Assembly: GCA_964235765.1 (NCBI GenBank) | Contig: CAXSDH010000106.1 | Location: 1 to 11,672, forward strand | DNA length: 11,672 nucleotides | DNA from: JAVVHH01 sp964235765 | Lineage (GTDB): Bacteria; Pseudomonadota; Alphaproteobacteria; Acetobacterales; Acetobacteraceae | Direction: 5' to 3' | Shown: positions 1 through 6,065 of the stretch, piece by piece | Layout: each line of letters begins with the position of its first letter | How positions within the stretch are numbered: the first letter of the stretch is position 1 | Notes under the pieces: model-generated | The model's input: only the letters and a program-made list of their open reading frames with translations | The model's database searches: none | What the model was told of the DNA's origin: nothing | Made by a program: the position numbers and the translations under genes

Positions 1-54
1 CGGGTGATCACGACCAGCGACCAGATGCAATCCACCCTCACGAACCTGCGGTGA
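1..54 (+). CDS. flgG: Flagellar distal rod protein FlgG, C-terminal end (partial)
   Basis: Only the last 17 codons are in the window, reading RVITTSDQMQSTLTNLR and then TGA. This matches the conserved C-terminal helix of FlgG-type rod/hook proteins, which ends in a V-I-T-T-S-D-Q-M-like motif and packs in the rod. FlgG builds the distal rod that crosses the periplasm through the P and L rings. The next gene is flgA, which supports the call, because flgF-flgG-flgA-flgH is a common order in alphaproteobacteria. The start lies outside the window. The identification rests on a short but distinctive tail plus context. Confidence 0.85.
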   Translation, partial: RVITTSDQMQSTLTNLR

Positions 55-59
55 CCCCG

Positions 60-998
60 ATGAAGCTCGCTTTCCTGCTCGCCTGCTGCGCGCTCCCTGT
101 CCAGGCAGCGACGCTCAAGCCGTTCACCTCCCTGCCGGAGGCCGCGGTGCGGCTGTCGGACCTGTGGGATGGGGTGCAGGCCGATCGCGCCATCGGGCCG
201 GCGCCGGCGCCGGGCGGACGCATTACCGTCGAGGCGCCGCAGTTGGCCGCCATCGCGCGGCAGTTCGGGGTGGAGTGGCGCCCAGCCTCCGGCGCGGACC
301 GGGCGGTGCTGGACCGGCCGGGCCGTCCGCTGGTGCGCGAGGACGTGCTGGAACCGTTGCGGGAGGCGCTCGCCGCTGCCGGCGCCAGCCGCGACAGCGA
401 GTTGGAACTGGGCGCCCTCGTGGCGCCGCCGCTGCCGGTTGGGGCGCTGCCGCGCATCACGGTGCAGCAAATGGAGTTGGACGGAGCCAGCGGGCGGTTC
501 ACGGCCCTGCTCGGCGTAGCCACGGATGGCGCGCCCGCGTCCCAATTGCGCCTGACCGGCCGGGTGCAGGAGATGGTGGACCTGCCGGTGCCGCGGCGGC
601 GCATGCTGCCGGGCGAAGTGGTGGGCGGGGACGACCTGCAATGGGCCAGGCTGCGCGTGCCACCGACGCGGGGCGAACTGGTCCGTACGCCCGCGCAGGC
701 GATCGGCCAGGCGATCCGGCATTCGGTGTCGCCGGGCCAGCCGATCCTGGCCGCCGACCTGGGCCGGCCCGTGGTGGTGCAGAAGGGCGCTGCCATGCTG
801 CTCTCGCTCGACAGCGCAGGCATTCAACTCACGGCACAGGCCGTGGCCACGGAGCCCGGCGGGGTTGGGGACCGCATCCGGGTGCTGAACCCCCTCTCCC
901 GCATCGTGGTGGAGGCGGAGATCACCGCGCCCGGGCGCGCCCGCGTGGTGCCCGGCACCGTCGCCCGATCCGGCGGCGCGCTGGTGGCCGCACGATGA
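60..998 (+). CDS. flgA: Flagellar P-ring assembly chaperone FlgA
   Basis: Predicted periplasmic chaperone (312 aa) needed to polymerise FlgI into the P ring around the rod. Residues 1-16 form a signal peptide (MKLAFLLACCALPVQA, likely cleaved before ATLKP). Residues about 173-235 form an SAF-type domain containing RRRMLPGEVVGGDDL. The C-terminal ChapFlgA region, about 190-310, has the typical GDRIRVLNPLSRIVVEAEI stretch. The N-terminal part (about 25-150) is less conserved, as usual for FlgA. I chose the ATG at 60 because the signal peptide begins naturally there. A GTG at 51 overlaps the flgG stop and would add three residues; neither start has a convincing Shine-Dalgarno, so translational coupling to flgG is likely. 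The stop overlaps the flgH start by 4 nt (ATGA), which indicates one operon. Confidence 0.93.
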   Translation: MKLAFLLACCALPVQAATLKPFTSLPEAAVRLSDLWDGVQADRAIGPAPAPGGRITVEAPQLAAIARQFGVEWRPASGADRAVLDRPGRPLVREDVLEPLREALAAAGASRDSELELGALVAPPLPVGALPRITVQQMELDGASGRFTALLGVATDGAPASQLRLTGRVQEMVDLPVPRRRMLPGEVVGGDDLQWARLRVPPTRGELVRTPAQAIGQAIRHSVSPGQPILAADLGRPVVVQKGAAMLLSLDSAGIQLTAQAVATEPGGVGDRIRVLNPLSRIVVEAEITAPGRARVVPGTVARSGGALVAAR

Positions 999-1729
999 GC
1001 CCGCGCCTGGTCCTGGCCGCGGCCCTGCTGCTGCCCGGCTGCGGCACGCTGACCCGGCTGTCCGAGGTCGGCCGCCCCCCCTCGATGACGCCCAGCAGCG
1101 ACCCGACCGCCGACCCTTCGTACCGGCCCATCAGCATGCCCATGCCGCGCGGCCAAACCGAGCCCGCCGAGGCCAACAGCCTGTGGCGCCAGGGCAGCCG
1201 CGCCTTCTTCAAGGACCAGCGCGCGGCCAATGTCGGCGATATCGTGACCGTGCTGGTCAATATCAGCGACGAAGCGGACCTGAAAAACCAGTCGACCTCC
1301 GGCCGAACCGGCGCGGAGGCGGTGGGCCTGCCGAATTTCTTCGGGCTGGAGAACGCGGTGCCCCGCATCCTTGGCAAGGGCGTGGACCCGGCCAAGCTGG
1401 TCGCCACCAACAGCAACGGCAGCGCCACCGGCAACGGCGCCATCAAGCGAAACGAGACCGTGACGCTGCGGCTGGCCGGCGTGATCACGCAGGTGCTGCC
1501 GAACGGCAACCTCGCCGTGGCGGCGCGCCAGGAAGTGCGGGTGAACTCCGAGTTGCGCGAGTTGCAGGTGAGCGGGGTGATGCGGCCGCAGGACATCGGC
1601 AGCGACAACACCGTCCGGCACGACCGGCTGGCGGAGGCGCGCATCGCCTACGGTGGCCGCGGCCAGATCACCGACGTGCAGCGGGCGCGATATGGGCAGC
1701 AATTGCTCGATATCCTGCTGCCGTTCTAG
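995..1729 (+). CDS. flgH: Flagellar L-ring lipoprotein FlgH
   Basis: Outer-membrane lipoprotein (244 aa) that forms the L ring, the bushing for the rod in the outer membrane. Residues 1-16 are a lipoprotein signal ending in L-P-G-C, with C16 as the predicted lipidated cysteine; proline at -2 is not the commonest lipobox residue. Family marks are NSLW (61-64) followed by GSRAFFKDQRA, GDIVTVLV (81-88), NETVTLRLAG (153-162), and the C-terminal block QVSGVMRPQDI (191-201) leading to IAYGGRG (217-223). The length fits the family. The ATG overlaps the flgA stop as ATGA. No flagellar gene follows on this strand: the next gene (1775-3097) is convergent, so the flgG-flgA-flgH transcript probably ends at the hairpin at 1734-1769. 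Confidence 0.96.
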   Translation: MSPRLVLAAALLLPGCGTLTRLSEVGRPPSMTPSSDPTADPSYRPISMPMPRGQTEPAEANSLWRQGSRAFFKDQRAANVGDIVTVLVNISDEADLKNQSTSGRTGAEAVGLPNFFGLENAVPRILGKGVDPAKLVATNSNGSATGNGAIKRNETVTLRLAGVITQVLPNGNLAVAARQEVRVNSELRELQVSGVMRPQDIGSDNTVRHDRLAEARIAYGGRGQITDVQRARYGQQLLDILLPF

Positions 1730-1733
1730 GGGG

Positions 1734-1769
1734 CGCCGCTCCCTCCTTTGCACGAGGGGGGAGCGGGCG
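1734..1769. terminator. GC-rich hairpin between convergent genes
   Basis: An inverted repeat just after the flgH stop: the left arm at 1734-1746 (containing GCTCCCTCC) pairs with the right arm at 1756-1769 (containing GGGGGGAGC), with one bulged G at 1765, one G-T pair and a 9-nt loop. It sits between the stops of flgH (+) and the substrate-binding protein gene (-), where a shared terminator is expected. Neither strand has a T-tract after the stem, so it is not a classical intrinsic terminator. It may work with Rho or as an mRNA 3'-end stabiliser. Confidence 0.5.
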
Positions 1770-1774
1770 TGCTG

Positions 1775-3097
1775 CTAGGCCTCGTTCGCCTTGGCCAGCA
1801 CCGGCCGGAACGCGTCGGTTGCCTTCTTCAGCTCGCCGGCCGGGTCGGCGCCGCCGATGATGTTGGTCAGCGCCACGCCGATCGTGTCGCGGAACTCCGT
1901 CACGGGGACGATCTCGGGGAGCCCGCTACGGGCCAGCTTGAGGCTGATGAGCGTCGTGTCGAACCACTCCTTGGGGAACTGGCTCGCCTTGATCAGCTCC
2001 TGGTCGCCGTACGAGCTGGCGCGCGGCGGCGTGCCGGCGCCCATACGCAGCCAGTTGGGGAACATCGTCTTGCTGCAGGCCCATTGCAGGTAAAGCCAGG
2101 CGCCCGTCTTGTTCTTGACCCCGACCGGGATACCCATGCCGTCGATGAAGGTGGCCGAATGCTGCGCCTTCGGCCCCATCGGCACCGGCGCGAAGCCCAC
2201 CTTGCCCACCACCTTGGACTTGGAGGGGTCCACGAGCGGCGCCGAGAAGCCGATGCCGTCCCACCACATGGCCGCGCGGCCCTGGCCAAAGGTCGTCTGG
2301 CACTCGTTCCAGTTGAACCCCACCGAGCCCGGCGGCGCGCACTCCCGCATGATTTTCTGATACCAGGTCGCCGCCTCGATCGCGGCGGGCGTGTCGGTCA
2401 GCAAGGTTTTGCCGTCGGCGCTGATCGTCTCCTGGTCCCAACCGAGCAGCACGTTGTCGTACAGCACGACGTTGGCGTTCTTCACGCCACGGCCGGTGAA
2501 GCCGTACACGCCCTTGGTCTTGTCTGTCAGCTTCTGCGCCGCATTCATCATCTGGTCGAACGTCTTGGGCGGCTGCAGGCTGGCGGCGTCGAACAGCTCC
2601 TTGTTGTAGTACAGGATGAACAGGTCCTGGTTCATCGGCAGCACGTTGATCTTGCCGTCGGCGCCGGTGGCGGCGCGGATGGTGGCCGGGCTGAAGTCGG
2701 CCATGTCCAGGTCCGGCGCGGTCAGGCCCTTGTCGGCGATCAACGGCCGCAGGTCCTCCATCCAGCGGCCCTTTTCGATGAGCCGCTTCTGCACGTGCAT
2801 CGCCACGTTCACCACGTCGAAGCTCGGGTGGCCCGAACTCATCTCCATCGCAACCTTCGGGCGCTGCTGCTGCTCCGGGATCTGCTCGGCGCCGACCTTG
2901 ATGCCGGTCAGCTCCTCGAACTCCCTCTGGTGCGCCTGCAGCACGTCGGCGCGGGGCGACTTGGCCAGGTTGACCTCGAGCTTGGTGCCCTTGGCCTGTT
3001 TCCAGTCGAAGGCGCTCTGCGCATGGGCCCGCTCGACGATGGCTGGGGCGCAAAGCGCGCCGGCCGAGGCGGCCAGCAAGGTGCGGCGGCGGATCAT
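1775..3097 (-). CDS. ABC transporter extracellular solute-binding protein (family 1, sugar-type)
   Basis: Predicted periplasmic substrate-binding protein (440 aa). The N-terminus MIRRRTLLAASAGALCAPAI...AHA|Q is a signal peptide with an R-R-x-L-L pattern, so Tat export is possible; cleavage is likely after residue 26. The mature part has the family-1 solute-binding (SBP_bac_1) layout: EFEELTGIKVGAEQIP, then FDVVNVAMHV, LPMNQDLFILYYNKELFD, a 'GRAAMWWDG' segment and GFAPVPMGP, which recall MalE/UgpB-like proteins for sugars or glycerol derivatives. The ligand cannot be read from sequence. Translation could be opened further upstream, but the ATG at 3097 has a GGGAGG Shine-Dalgarno (3104-3109) and starts the signal peptide, so I used it. 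No permease or ATPase gene lies next to it, which is unusual. It lies downstream of dksA on the same strand. Confidence 0.88.
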   Translation of the reverse strand: MIRRRTLLAASAGALCAPAIVERAHAQSAFDWKQAKGTKLEVNLAKSPRADVLQAHQREFEELTGIKVGAEQIPEQQQRPKVAMEMSSGHPSFDVVNVAMHVQKRLIEKGRWMEDLRPLIADKGLTAPDLDMADFSPATIRAATGADGKINVLPMNQDLFILYYNKELFDAASLQPPKTFDQMMNAAQKLTDKTKGVYGFTGRGVKNANVVLYDNVLLGWDQETISADGKTLLTDTPAAIEAATWYQKIMRECAPPGSVGFNWNECQTTFGQGRAAMWWDGIGFSAPLVDPSKSKVVGKVGFAPVPMGPKAQHSATFIDGMGIPVGVKNKTGAWLYLQWACSKTMFPNWLRMGAGTPPRASSYGDQELIKASQFPKEWFDTTLISLKLARSGLPEIVPVTEFRDTIGVALTNIIGGADPAGELKKATDAFRPVLAKANEA

Positions 3098-3135
3098 ACA
3101 ATTCCTCCCAAAGGTCTCTCCGGACCGATGGGGCG

Positions 3136-3165
3136 ACACTAGCCGCAACGGCGGGCGATGTTCAA
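3136..3165 (-). promoter_or_regulatory. Possible sigma-70 promoter of the solute-binding protein gene
   Basis: On the minus strand TTGAAC (3160-3165) is separated by 18 nt from TAGTGT (3136-3141), a loose -35/-10 pair about 39 nt upstream of the start codon at 3097. The -35 overlaps the hairpin after dksA. The match is weak, and the gene may instead be read from the dksA promoter. Confidence 0.25.
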
Positions 3166-3176
3166 CCGCCGCCCGC
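3151..3176 (-). terminator. Hairpin just after the dksA stop codon
   Basis: A 7-bp perfect GC stem (GCGGGCG at 3151-3157 with CGCCCGC at 3170-3176) with a 12-nt loop starts 1 nt past the dksA TGA on the minus strand. No T-tract follows, so it may only attenuate or protect the dksA mRNA end and need not stop all read-through into the solute-binding protein gene. Confidence 0.3.
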
Positions 3177-3177
3177 T

Positions 3178-3597
3178 TCAATCATCCCGATGCACGCGTT
3201 CCATCCGCTCGTGCCGCTCCTGCGCCTCGATCGACATCGTGGCGATCGGCCGCGCCTCGAGCCGCCGCAGGCCGATCGGCTCGGACGTTTCCTCGCAGAA
3301 CCCGTAGGCGCCGTTGTCGATCCGCGCGAGCGCCTGGTCGATTTTAGCGATCAGCTTGCGAGCCCGGTCGCGGGTGCGCAGTTCGAGCGCCCGGTCGGTT
3401 TCCACGCTGGCGCGGTCCGTGATGTCGGCCTCATGGATGCCGCCCTGCGACGACAGGCTCGCCAAGGTGCCGTCGGCTTCGCGCAGCAGTTCCGAGCGCC
3501 ACCGCGATAGTTTTTGGCGGAAATACTCCGCCTGGATCGGGTTCATGAAGTCTTCGGCGTCGGTAGGCCGATAATCGGGAGGCAGTGTGAGCATCAT
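3178..3597 (-). CDS. dksA: DksA/TraR-family RNA polymerase-binding regulator
   Basis: A 139-aa DksA-type protein, which binds in the RNA polymerase secondary channel and, with ppGpp, tunes promoters during starvation. A coiled coil runs over about residues 20-95, with the tip motif D-I-T-D-R-A (58-63) matching the DxxDxA acid pair of DksA. The zinc-finger region reads GFCEETSEPIGLRRLEARPIAT: only the first cysteine (C101) of the four-cysteine finger is kept and position 104 is threonine. This one-cysteine form ending in EAQERHERME is familiar from alphaproteobacterial DksA, so it is lineage-typical rather than decayed. The ATG at 3597 is preceded by AAGGGA with an 8-nt spacer; a second ATG follows at once. 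Upstream on the same strand is fliX, an arrangement I recall from other alphaproteobacterial flagellar loci. Confidence 0.93.
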   Translation of the reverse strand: MMLTLPPDYRPTDAEDFMNPIQAEYFRQKLSRWRSELLREADGTLASLSSQGGIHEADITDRASVETDRALELRTRDRARKLIAKIDQALARIDNGAYGFCEETSEPIGLRRLEARPIATMSIEAQERHERMERVHRDD

Positions 3598-3641
3598 GTC
3601 GGCGGTCCCTTACTCACGATCACCCGCGAGGTGACGCCGGG

Positions 3642-3670
3642 CTTATAGCCAGAGGTATGTCGCACGCCAA
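3642..3670 (-). promoter_or_regulatory. Putative sigma-70-type promoter of dksA
   Basis: On the minus strand TTGGCG (3665-3670) and TATAAG (3642-3647) are separated by exactly 17 nt, giving a good -10 and a fair -35. Transcription would begin near 3635 and leave a leader of roughly 38 nt before the dksA ATG at 3597. It lies in the 122-nt gap after fliX, so dksA can be expressed independently of the flagellar genes. Confidence 0.5.
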
Positions 3671-3719
3671 GGGGAGGATTGAAGGTGTCAAGCTCCTGTC
3701 ATGGATACGTTTTCGGGTG

Positions 3720-4142
3720 TCACCCGGAAGCCGCAGCGCCCCGCCGCGCCAGTTCGACCTGAGCGCGCAACTGGATCGCCCGCAGCACCCCCTCCAGTCG
3801 CGGATCGGCGGCCGAAGGGCGTCGCGCGGCGAGGCTGGCCAACCTTTCCAGCGGCGCCTTGTCCGTGCCGCCGCCCAGCATGGCCCGTTGCAACTGCGCC
3901 AACTCGTCCATGACGGCCGTGCCATGCCGCTTCGCGTCGCGGTCGCTGACAGCATCCGACTGGGCCTCCTGCATCGCCAGCAGCGACGGCATCGAAACCG
4001 GGCAAGCCGCCTGCGCCGTGCCGAGGGCGCCCTCCTCGGCGGCCACCTGGAACGGCGCGTCCGGCGGAGCGGCCCGCACGGGACGCCCACGCACCGGCAT
4101 CGCCCGAACCGGTCCAACACCCATTCCCGTCATCATCATCAT
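3720..4142 (-). CDS. fliX: Flagellar assembly regulator FliX
   Basis: A 140-aa protein matching FliX, the alphaproteobacterial trans-acting factor that, in Caulobacter, works with the sigma-54 activator FlbD to couple basal-body assembly to later flagellar genes. The N-terminal third is low-complexity and Pro/Arg-rich. The conserved part starts near residue 50 (MPSLLAMQEA), continues with RDAKRHGTAVMDELAQLQRAML (68-89) and closes with DPRLEGVLRAIQLRAQVELARR (113-134), which is the typical FliX tail. The start is uncertain: four ATG codons run in tandem (4131-4142), and an AAAGGA Shine-Dalgarno lies about 10 nt before the first. It is divergent from flgI across a shared control region and lies upstream of dksA, the order expected for this regulator. 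Confidence 0.9.
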   Translation of the reverse strand: MMMMTGMGVGPVRAMPVRGRPVRAAPPDAPFQVAAEEGALGTAQAACPVSMPSLLAMQEAQSDAVSDRDAKRHGTAVMDELAQLQRAMLGGGTDKAPLERLASLAARRPSAADPRLEGVLRAIQLRAQVELARRGAAASG

Positions 4143-4160
4143 CGCCTGCCCGTCCTTTCC

Positions 4161-4191
4161 GACCCACCCGGCACGAAATGCCGGGTCCGTC
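4161..4191. promoter_or_regulatory. Interrupted palindrome between fliX and flgI (candidate operator)
   Basis: ACCCGGCA (4166-4173) and TGCCGGGT (4179-4186) form a perfect 8-bp inverted repeat around CGAAA. It is extended by GAC (4161-4163) and GTC (4189-4191) after two unmatched positions, giving 11 matched pairs in 31 nt. It lies 19-49 nt upstream of the fliX start and is centred about 78 nt upstream of the predicted flgI transcription start, a normal distance for a sigma-54 enhancer site. The CCGGCA half-site resembles, from memory, the core of FlbD-bound ftr elements in Caulobacter. In the fliX transcript it could also fold as a hairpin. Confidence 0.5.
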
Positions 4192-4227
4192 TACGCCAGA
4201 ACCTCCGGAAATGCTGGGCTGACGCCC

Positions 4228-4243
4228 TGGCACACCGATTGCC
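4228..4243 (+). promoter_or_regulatory. Sigma-54 (-24/-12) promoter of flgI
   Basis: TGGCACACCGATTGCC matches the sigma-54 consensus TGGCACRNNNNTTGCW at every fixed position except the last base. GG (-24) and GC (-12) are correctly spaced. Transcription would start near 4254, giving a leader of about 40 nt before the GTG start of flgI at 4295. Sigma-54 control is expected for a class III basal-body gene in bacteria with FliX/FlbD. The complementary strand also reads TGGCA-N8-TGCC, so a weaker element could face fliX. Confidence 0.8.
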
Positions 4244-4279
4244 ATACCCCACAGCATGGCACGTACTAGTTTACGATTT

Positions 4280-4287
4280 GGAAAGGA
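4280..4287 (+). promoter_or_regulatory. Shine-Dalgarno that decides the flgI start
   Basis: GGAAAGGA ends 7 nt before the GTG at 4295. The in-frame ATG at 4256 has no such site and would begin about 2 nt after the predicted sigma-54 transcription start, so GTG 4295 is the better start. Confidence 0.7.
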
Positions 4288-4294
4288 CCACGGG

Positions 4295-5383
4295 GTGATC
4301 GCACGCGTCCTGGTTTTATTGCTGCTGATGGCCCACGCCGCCAGCGCGCAGGTCCGCATCAAGGACATCGCCGACGTGGAGGGCGTGCGGGACAACCAGC
4401 TGGTCGGCTACGGCCTCGTCGTCGGCCTGAACGGCACCGGGGACCGGCTGGACAGTGCGGTGTTCACCCGCCAGTCGCTGATCGGCATGCTGGAGCGCCT
4501 GGGCGTCAACACGCGGGACCAGGAGCAGAAGCTGCAAACCAAGAACGTCGCCGCGGTGATGGTCACGGCCAACCTTCCCGCCTTTGCCCGCAGCGGCAGC
4601 CGGATCGACATCGCGGTCTCCGCCTTGGGCGACGCGAAGGACCTGACCGGCGGCATTTTACTGGTCACGCCCCTGCTGGGCGCCGACGGGGAGGTCTATG
4701 CCGTGGCGCAAGGCGCGCTGGCCACCTCCGCCATCGCCGCCCGGGGCGCCGGCGCCTCGGTCACCCGCGGCGTGCCCACCTCGGCGCGCATCGCCAACGG
4801 CGCGACGGTCGAGCGCGAGGTGCCGTTCCAGCTTGGCACCCGCACCGGGCTGCGGCTCGGGCTGCGCAACCCCGACCTGACCACGGCCAGGCGCATGGCC
4901 GACGCCATCAACAGGGCGCTCGGCGGCGGCGCGCGGGCCACCGATCCGCGCACGGTGTCGATCGCCCTCTCCGGGCGCGACCCGCTGGACGCGCTGGCAC
5001 GGATCGAGGAACTGCGGATCGAGCCTGACAGCCCAGCCACGGTCGTGATCGACGAGGCCAGCGGCACCATCGTGATGGGCGCCAATGTGCGGATCAGCAC
5101 GGTCGCCATTGCCCAGGGCAACCTTACTATACGGGTGACCGAGGAGCCGCAGGTCAGCCAGCCCGATTCGCTGGCCGGCGGGCAGACCGTGGTGACGCCC
5201 CGCACCAACATCCAGGTCGATACGCAATCCGACAAGCGCCTCGGCATCCTGCGCGGCGGCGTGACCTTGCGGGATCTGGTGGCCAGCCTGAACGCCCTGG
5301 GCGTGGGCCCGCGCGACATGATCAGCATCCTGCAATCGATCAAGGCAGCGGGCGCCTTGCAAGCGGACCTCCACGTGCGATGA
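4295..5383 (+). CDS. flgI: Flagellar P-ring protein FlgI
   Basis: Predicted 362-aa periplasmic P-ring subunit, the bushing in the peptidoglycan layer assembled with the chaperone FlgA. Residues 1-18 are a signal peptide ending A-S-A before QVRIKDIADVEGVR, the usual mature FlgI N-terminus. Other family blocks are LVGYGLVVGLNGTGD, FTRQSLIGMLERLGV, KNVAAVMVTANLPAFARSGS, a DAKDLTGGILLVTPLLGADG segment, and the C-terminal run GVTLRDLVASLNALGVGPRDMISILQSIKAAGALQADL. Length and architecture are complete. I used the GTG at 4295 (good Shine-Dalgarno at 4280-4287, downstream of the sigma-54 element) in place of the ATG at 4256, which would add 13 residues ahead of the signal peptide. The stop overlaps the flgJ start by 4 nt. 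Confidence 0.96.
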   Translation: MIARVLVLLLLMAHAASAQVRIKDIADVEGVRDNQLVGYGLVVGLNGTGDRLDSAVFTRQSLIGMLERLGVNTRDQEQKLQTKNVAAVMVTANLPAFARSGSRIDIAVSALGDAKDLTGGILLVTPLLGADGEVYAVAQGALATSAIAARGAGASVTRGVPTSARIANGATVEREVPFQLGTRTGLRLGLRNPDLTTARRMADAINRALGGGARATDPRTVSIALSGRDPLDALARIEELRIEPDSPATVVIDEASGTIVMGANVRISTVAIAQGNLTIRVTEEPQVSQPDSLAGGQTVVTPRTNIQVDTQSDKRLGILRGGVTLRDLVASLNALGVGPRDMISILQSIKAAGALQADLHVR

Positions 5384-5676
5384 ACATCTCCCAAGCCGCC
5401 CTTCAAACGACGCTGCCTCCGCAGCAGGTGCAGAAAATCCAGAAGGCCGCCCAGGAGTTCGAGGCCATGGCGCTCGGCCAGATGCTGGCGCCGATCTTCG
5501 ATACGGTCGAGCAATCCAAGGGCCTGTTCGGCGGCGGCGACGGCGAGGCGGCGTGGAAGCCGCTGATGGTGACCGAGATGGCCAAGCACATCGCCGCAAA
5601 TGGCGGGCTCGGCCTGGCGCGGCCGGTGATGCAGCAGATGCTGCGGATGCAGGAAGCCAAGATGGAGCGCGCGTGA
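5380..5676 (+). CDS. flgJ: Rod-binding protein FlgJ, single-domain form
   Basis: A 98-aa protein matching only the N-terminal rod-binding domain of FlgJ, the scaffold that caps or helps polymerise the flagellar rod in the periplasm. The motif KIQKAAQEFEAMALGQMLAP, followed by a GLFGGGDGEAAWKPLMVTEMAKHIAANGGLGLARPV block, is characteristic. The muramidase (glucosaminidase) half of the enterobacterial FlgJ is absent, which is usual in alphaproteobacteria, where a separate lytic enzyme opens the wall. It overlaps flgI by ATGA, and its stop shares one base with the start of the next gene (TGATG), so the three are translationally coupled. Confidence 0.92.
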   Translation: MNISQAALQTTLPPQQVQKIQKAAQEFEAMALGQMLAPIFDTVEQSKGLFGGGDGEAAWKPLMVTEMAKHIAANGGLGLARPVMQQMLRMQEAKMERA

Positions 5677-6017
5677 TGACCCCGGGCGAGGCCGCCGCAC
5701 GGCTCGAGGCCGTGTTGCTCGCCGAGAATGCGGCGCTGGAACGGCACGACGCGGCCGGGTCGGCAGCCTTGCTCGACGAAAAGCTTGCCGCGGCACGGGC
5801 GTTGCCGGCGATAGGTGTTCCGCCTGAGGCCGCGCTGCGCCTGCGCGAACTGGTCGGAGAGAACAAGCGGCTGCTCGAACGCGCGATCCGGGTGCAGGAC
5901 CGCATCATGGCCATGGTCGCGCGGGCCGCGCGGCAGTCGCCGCCGGTGGCCCGCTATGGGGCGCGTGGCGGCGCGGTGCCGCATCGCGGAGGGTTGGCCT
6001 TGATCAAACAGGCCTGA
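5676..6017 (+). CDS. Small FlgN-like flagellar protein (putative export chaperone)
   Basis: A 113-aa, mostly helical protein. Residues 1-50 contain an amphipathic helix (RLEAVLLAENAALERHD) and a LLDEKLAAARAL segment. A second long helix, about 52-86, carries LRELVGENKRLLERAIRVQDRIMAMVARAA. This resembles the FlgN family of chaperones for hook-filament junction proteins (E-N-x-A-L-E early, then N-x-x-L-L-E-R-A-I-x-V-Q). Similar short genes follow flgI-flgJ in alphaproteobacteria. The similarity is by pattern only, so I leave the symbol blank. The ATG at 5676 is tied to the flgJ stop. The C-terminus (about 87-113) is Gly/Arg-rich and poorly conserved. A 48-nt gap separates it from the glycosyltransferase gene. 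Confidence 0.7.
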   Translation: MTPGEAAARLEAVLLAENAALERHDAAGSAALLDEKLAAARALPAIGVPPEAALRLRELVGENKRLLERAIRVQDRIMAMVARAARQSPPVARYGARGGAVPHRGGLALIKQA

Positions 6018-6065
6018 CCCGGCGCGACGGTGACGGCTGTGACCACCCATGTTACCCCATGCGCC

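Noticed and set aside
164..1729. Long + strand frame that continues upstream of flgH through flgA
   Set aside because: The upstream part is Gly/Arg-rich and out of frame with flgA. The real flgH begins at the ATG at 995 with a lipoprotein signal.
1748..3142. 464-codon open frame on the + strand opposite the solute-binding protein gene
   Set aside because: Translation is His/Arg/Leu-rich low-complexity with no family features. It is the antisense shadow of a strongly supported minus-strand gene in GC-rich DNA.
4658..5914. 418-codon open frame on the minus strand opposite flgI-flgJ
   Set aside because: It spans several real + strand genes and their junctions and contains Arg/Pro/Ala-rich noise. 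Its length comes from high GC lowering stop frequency.
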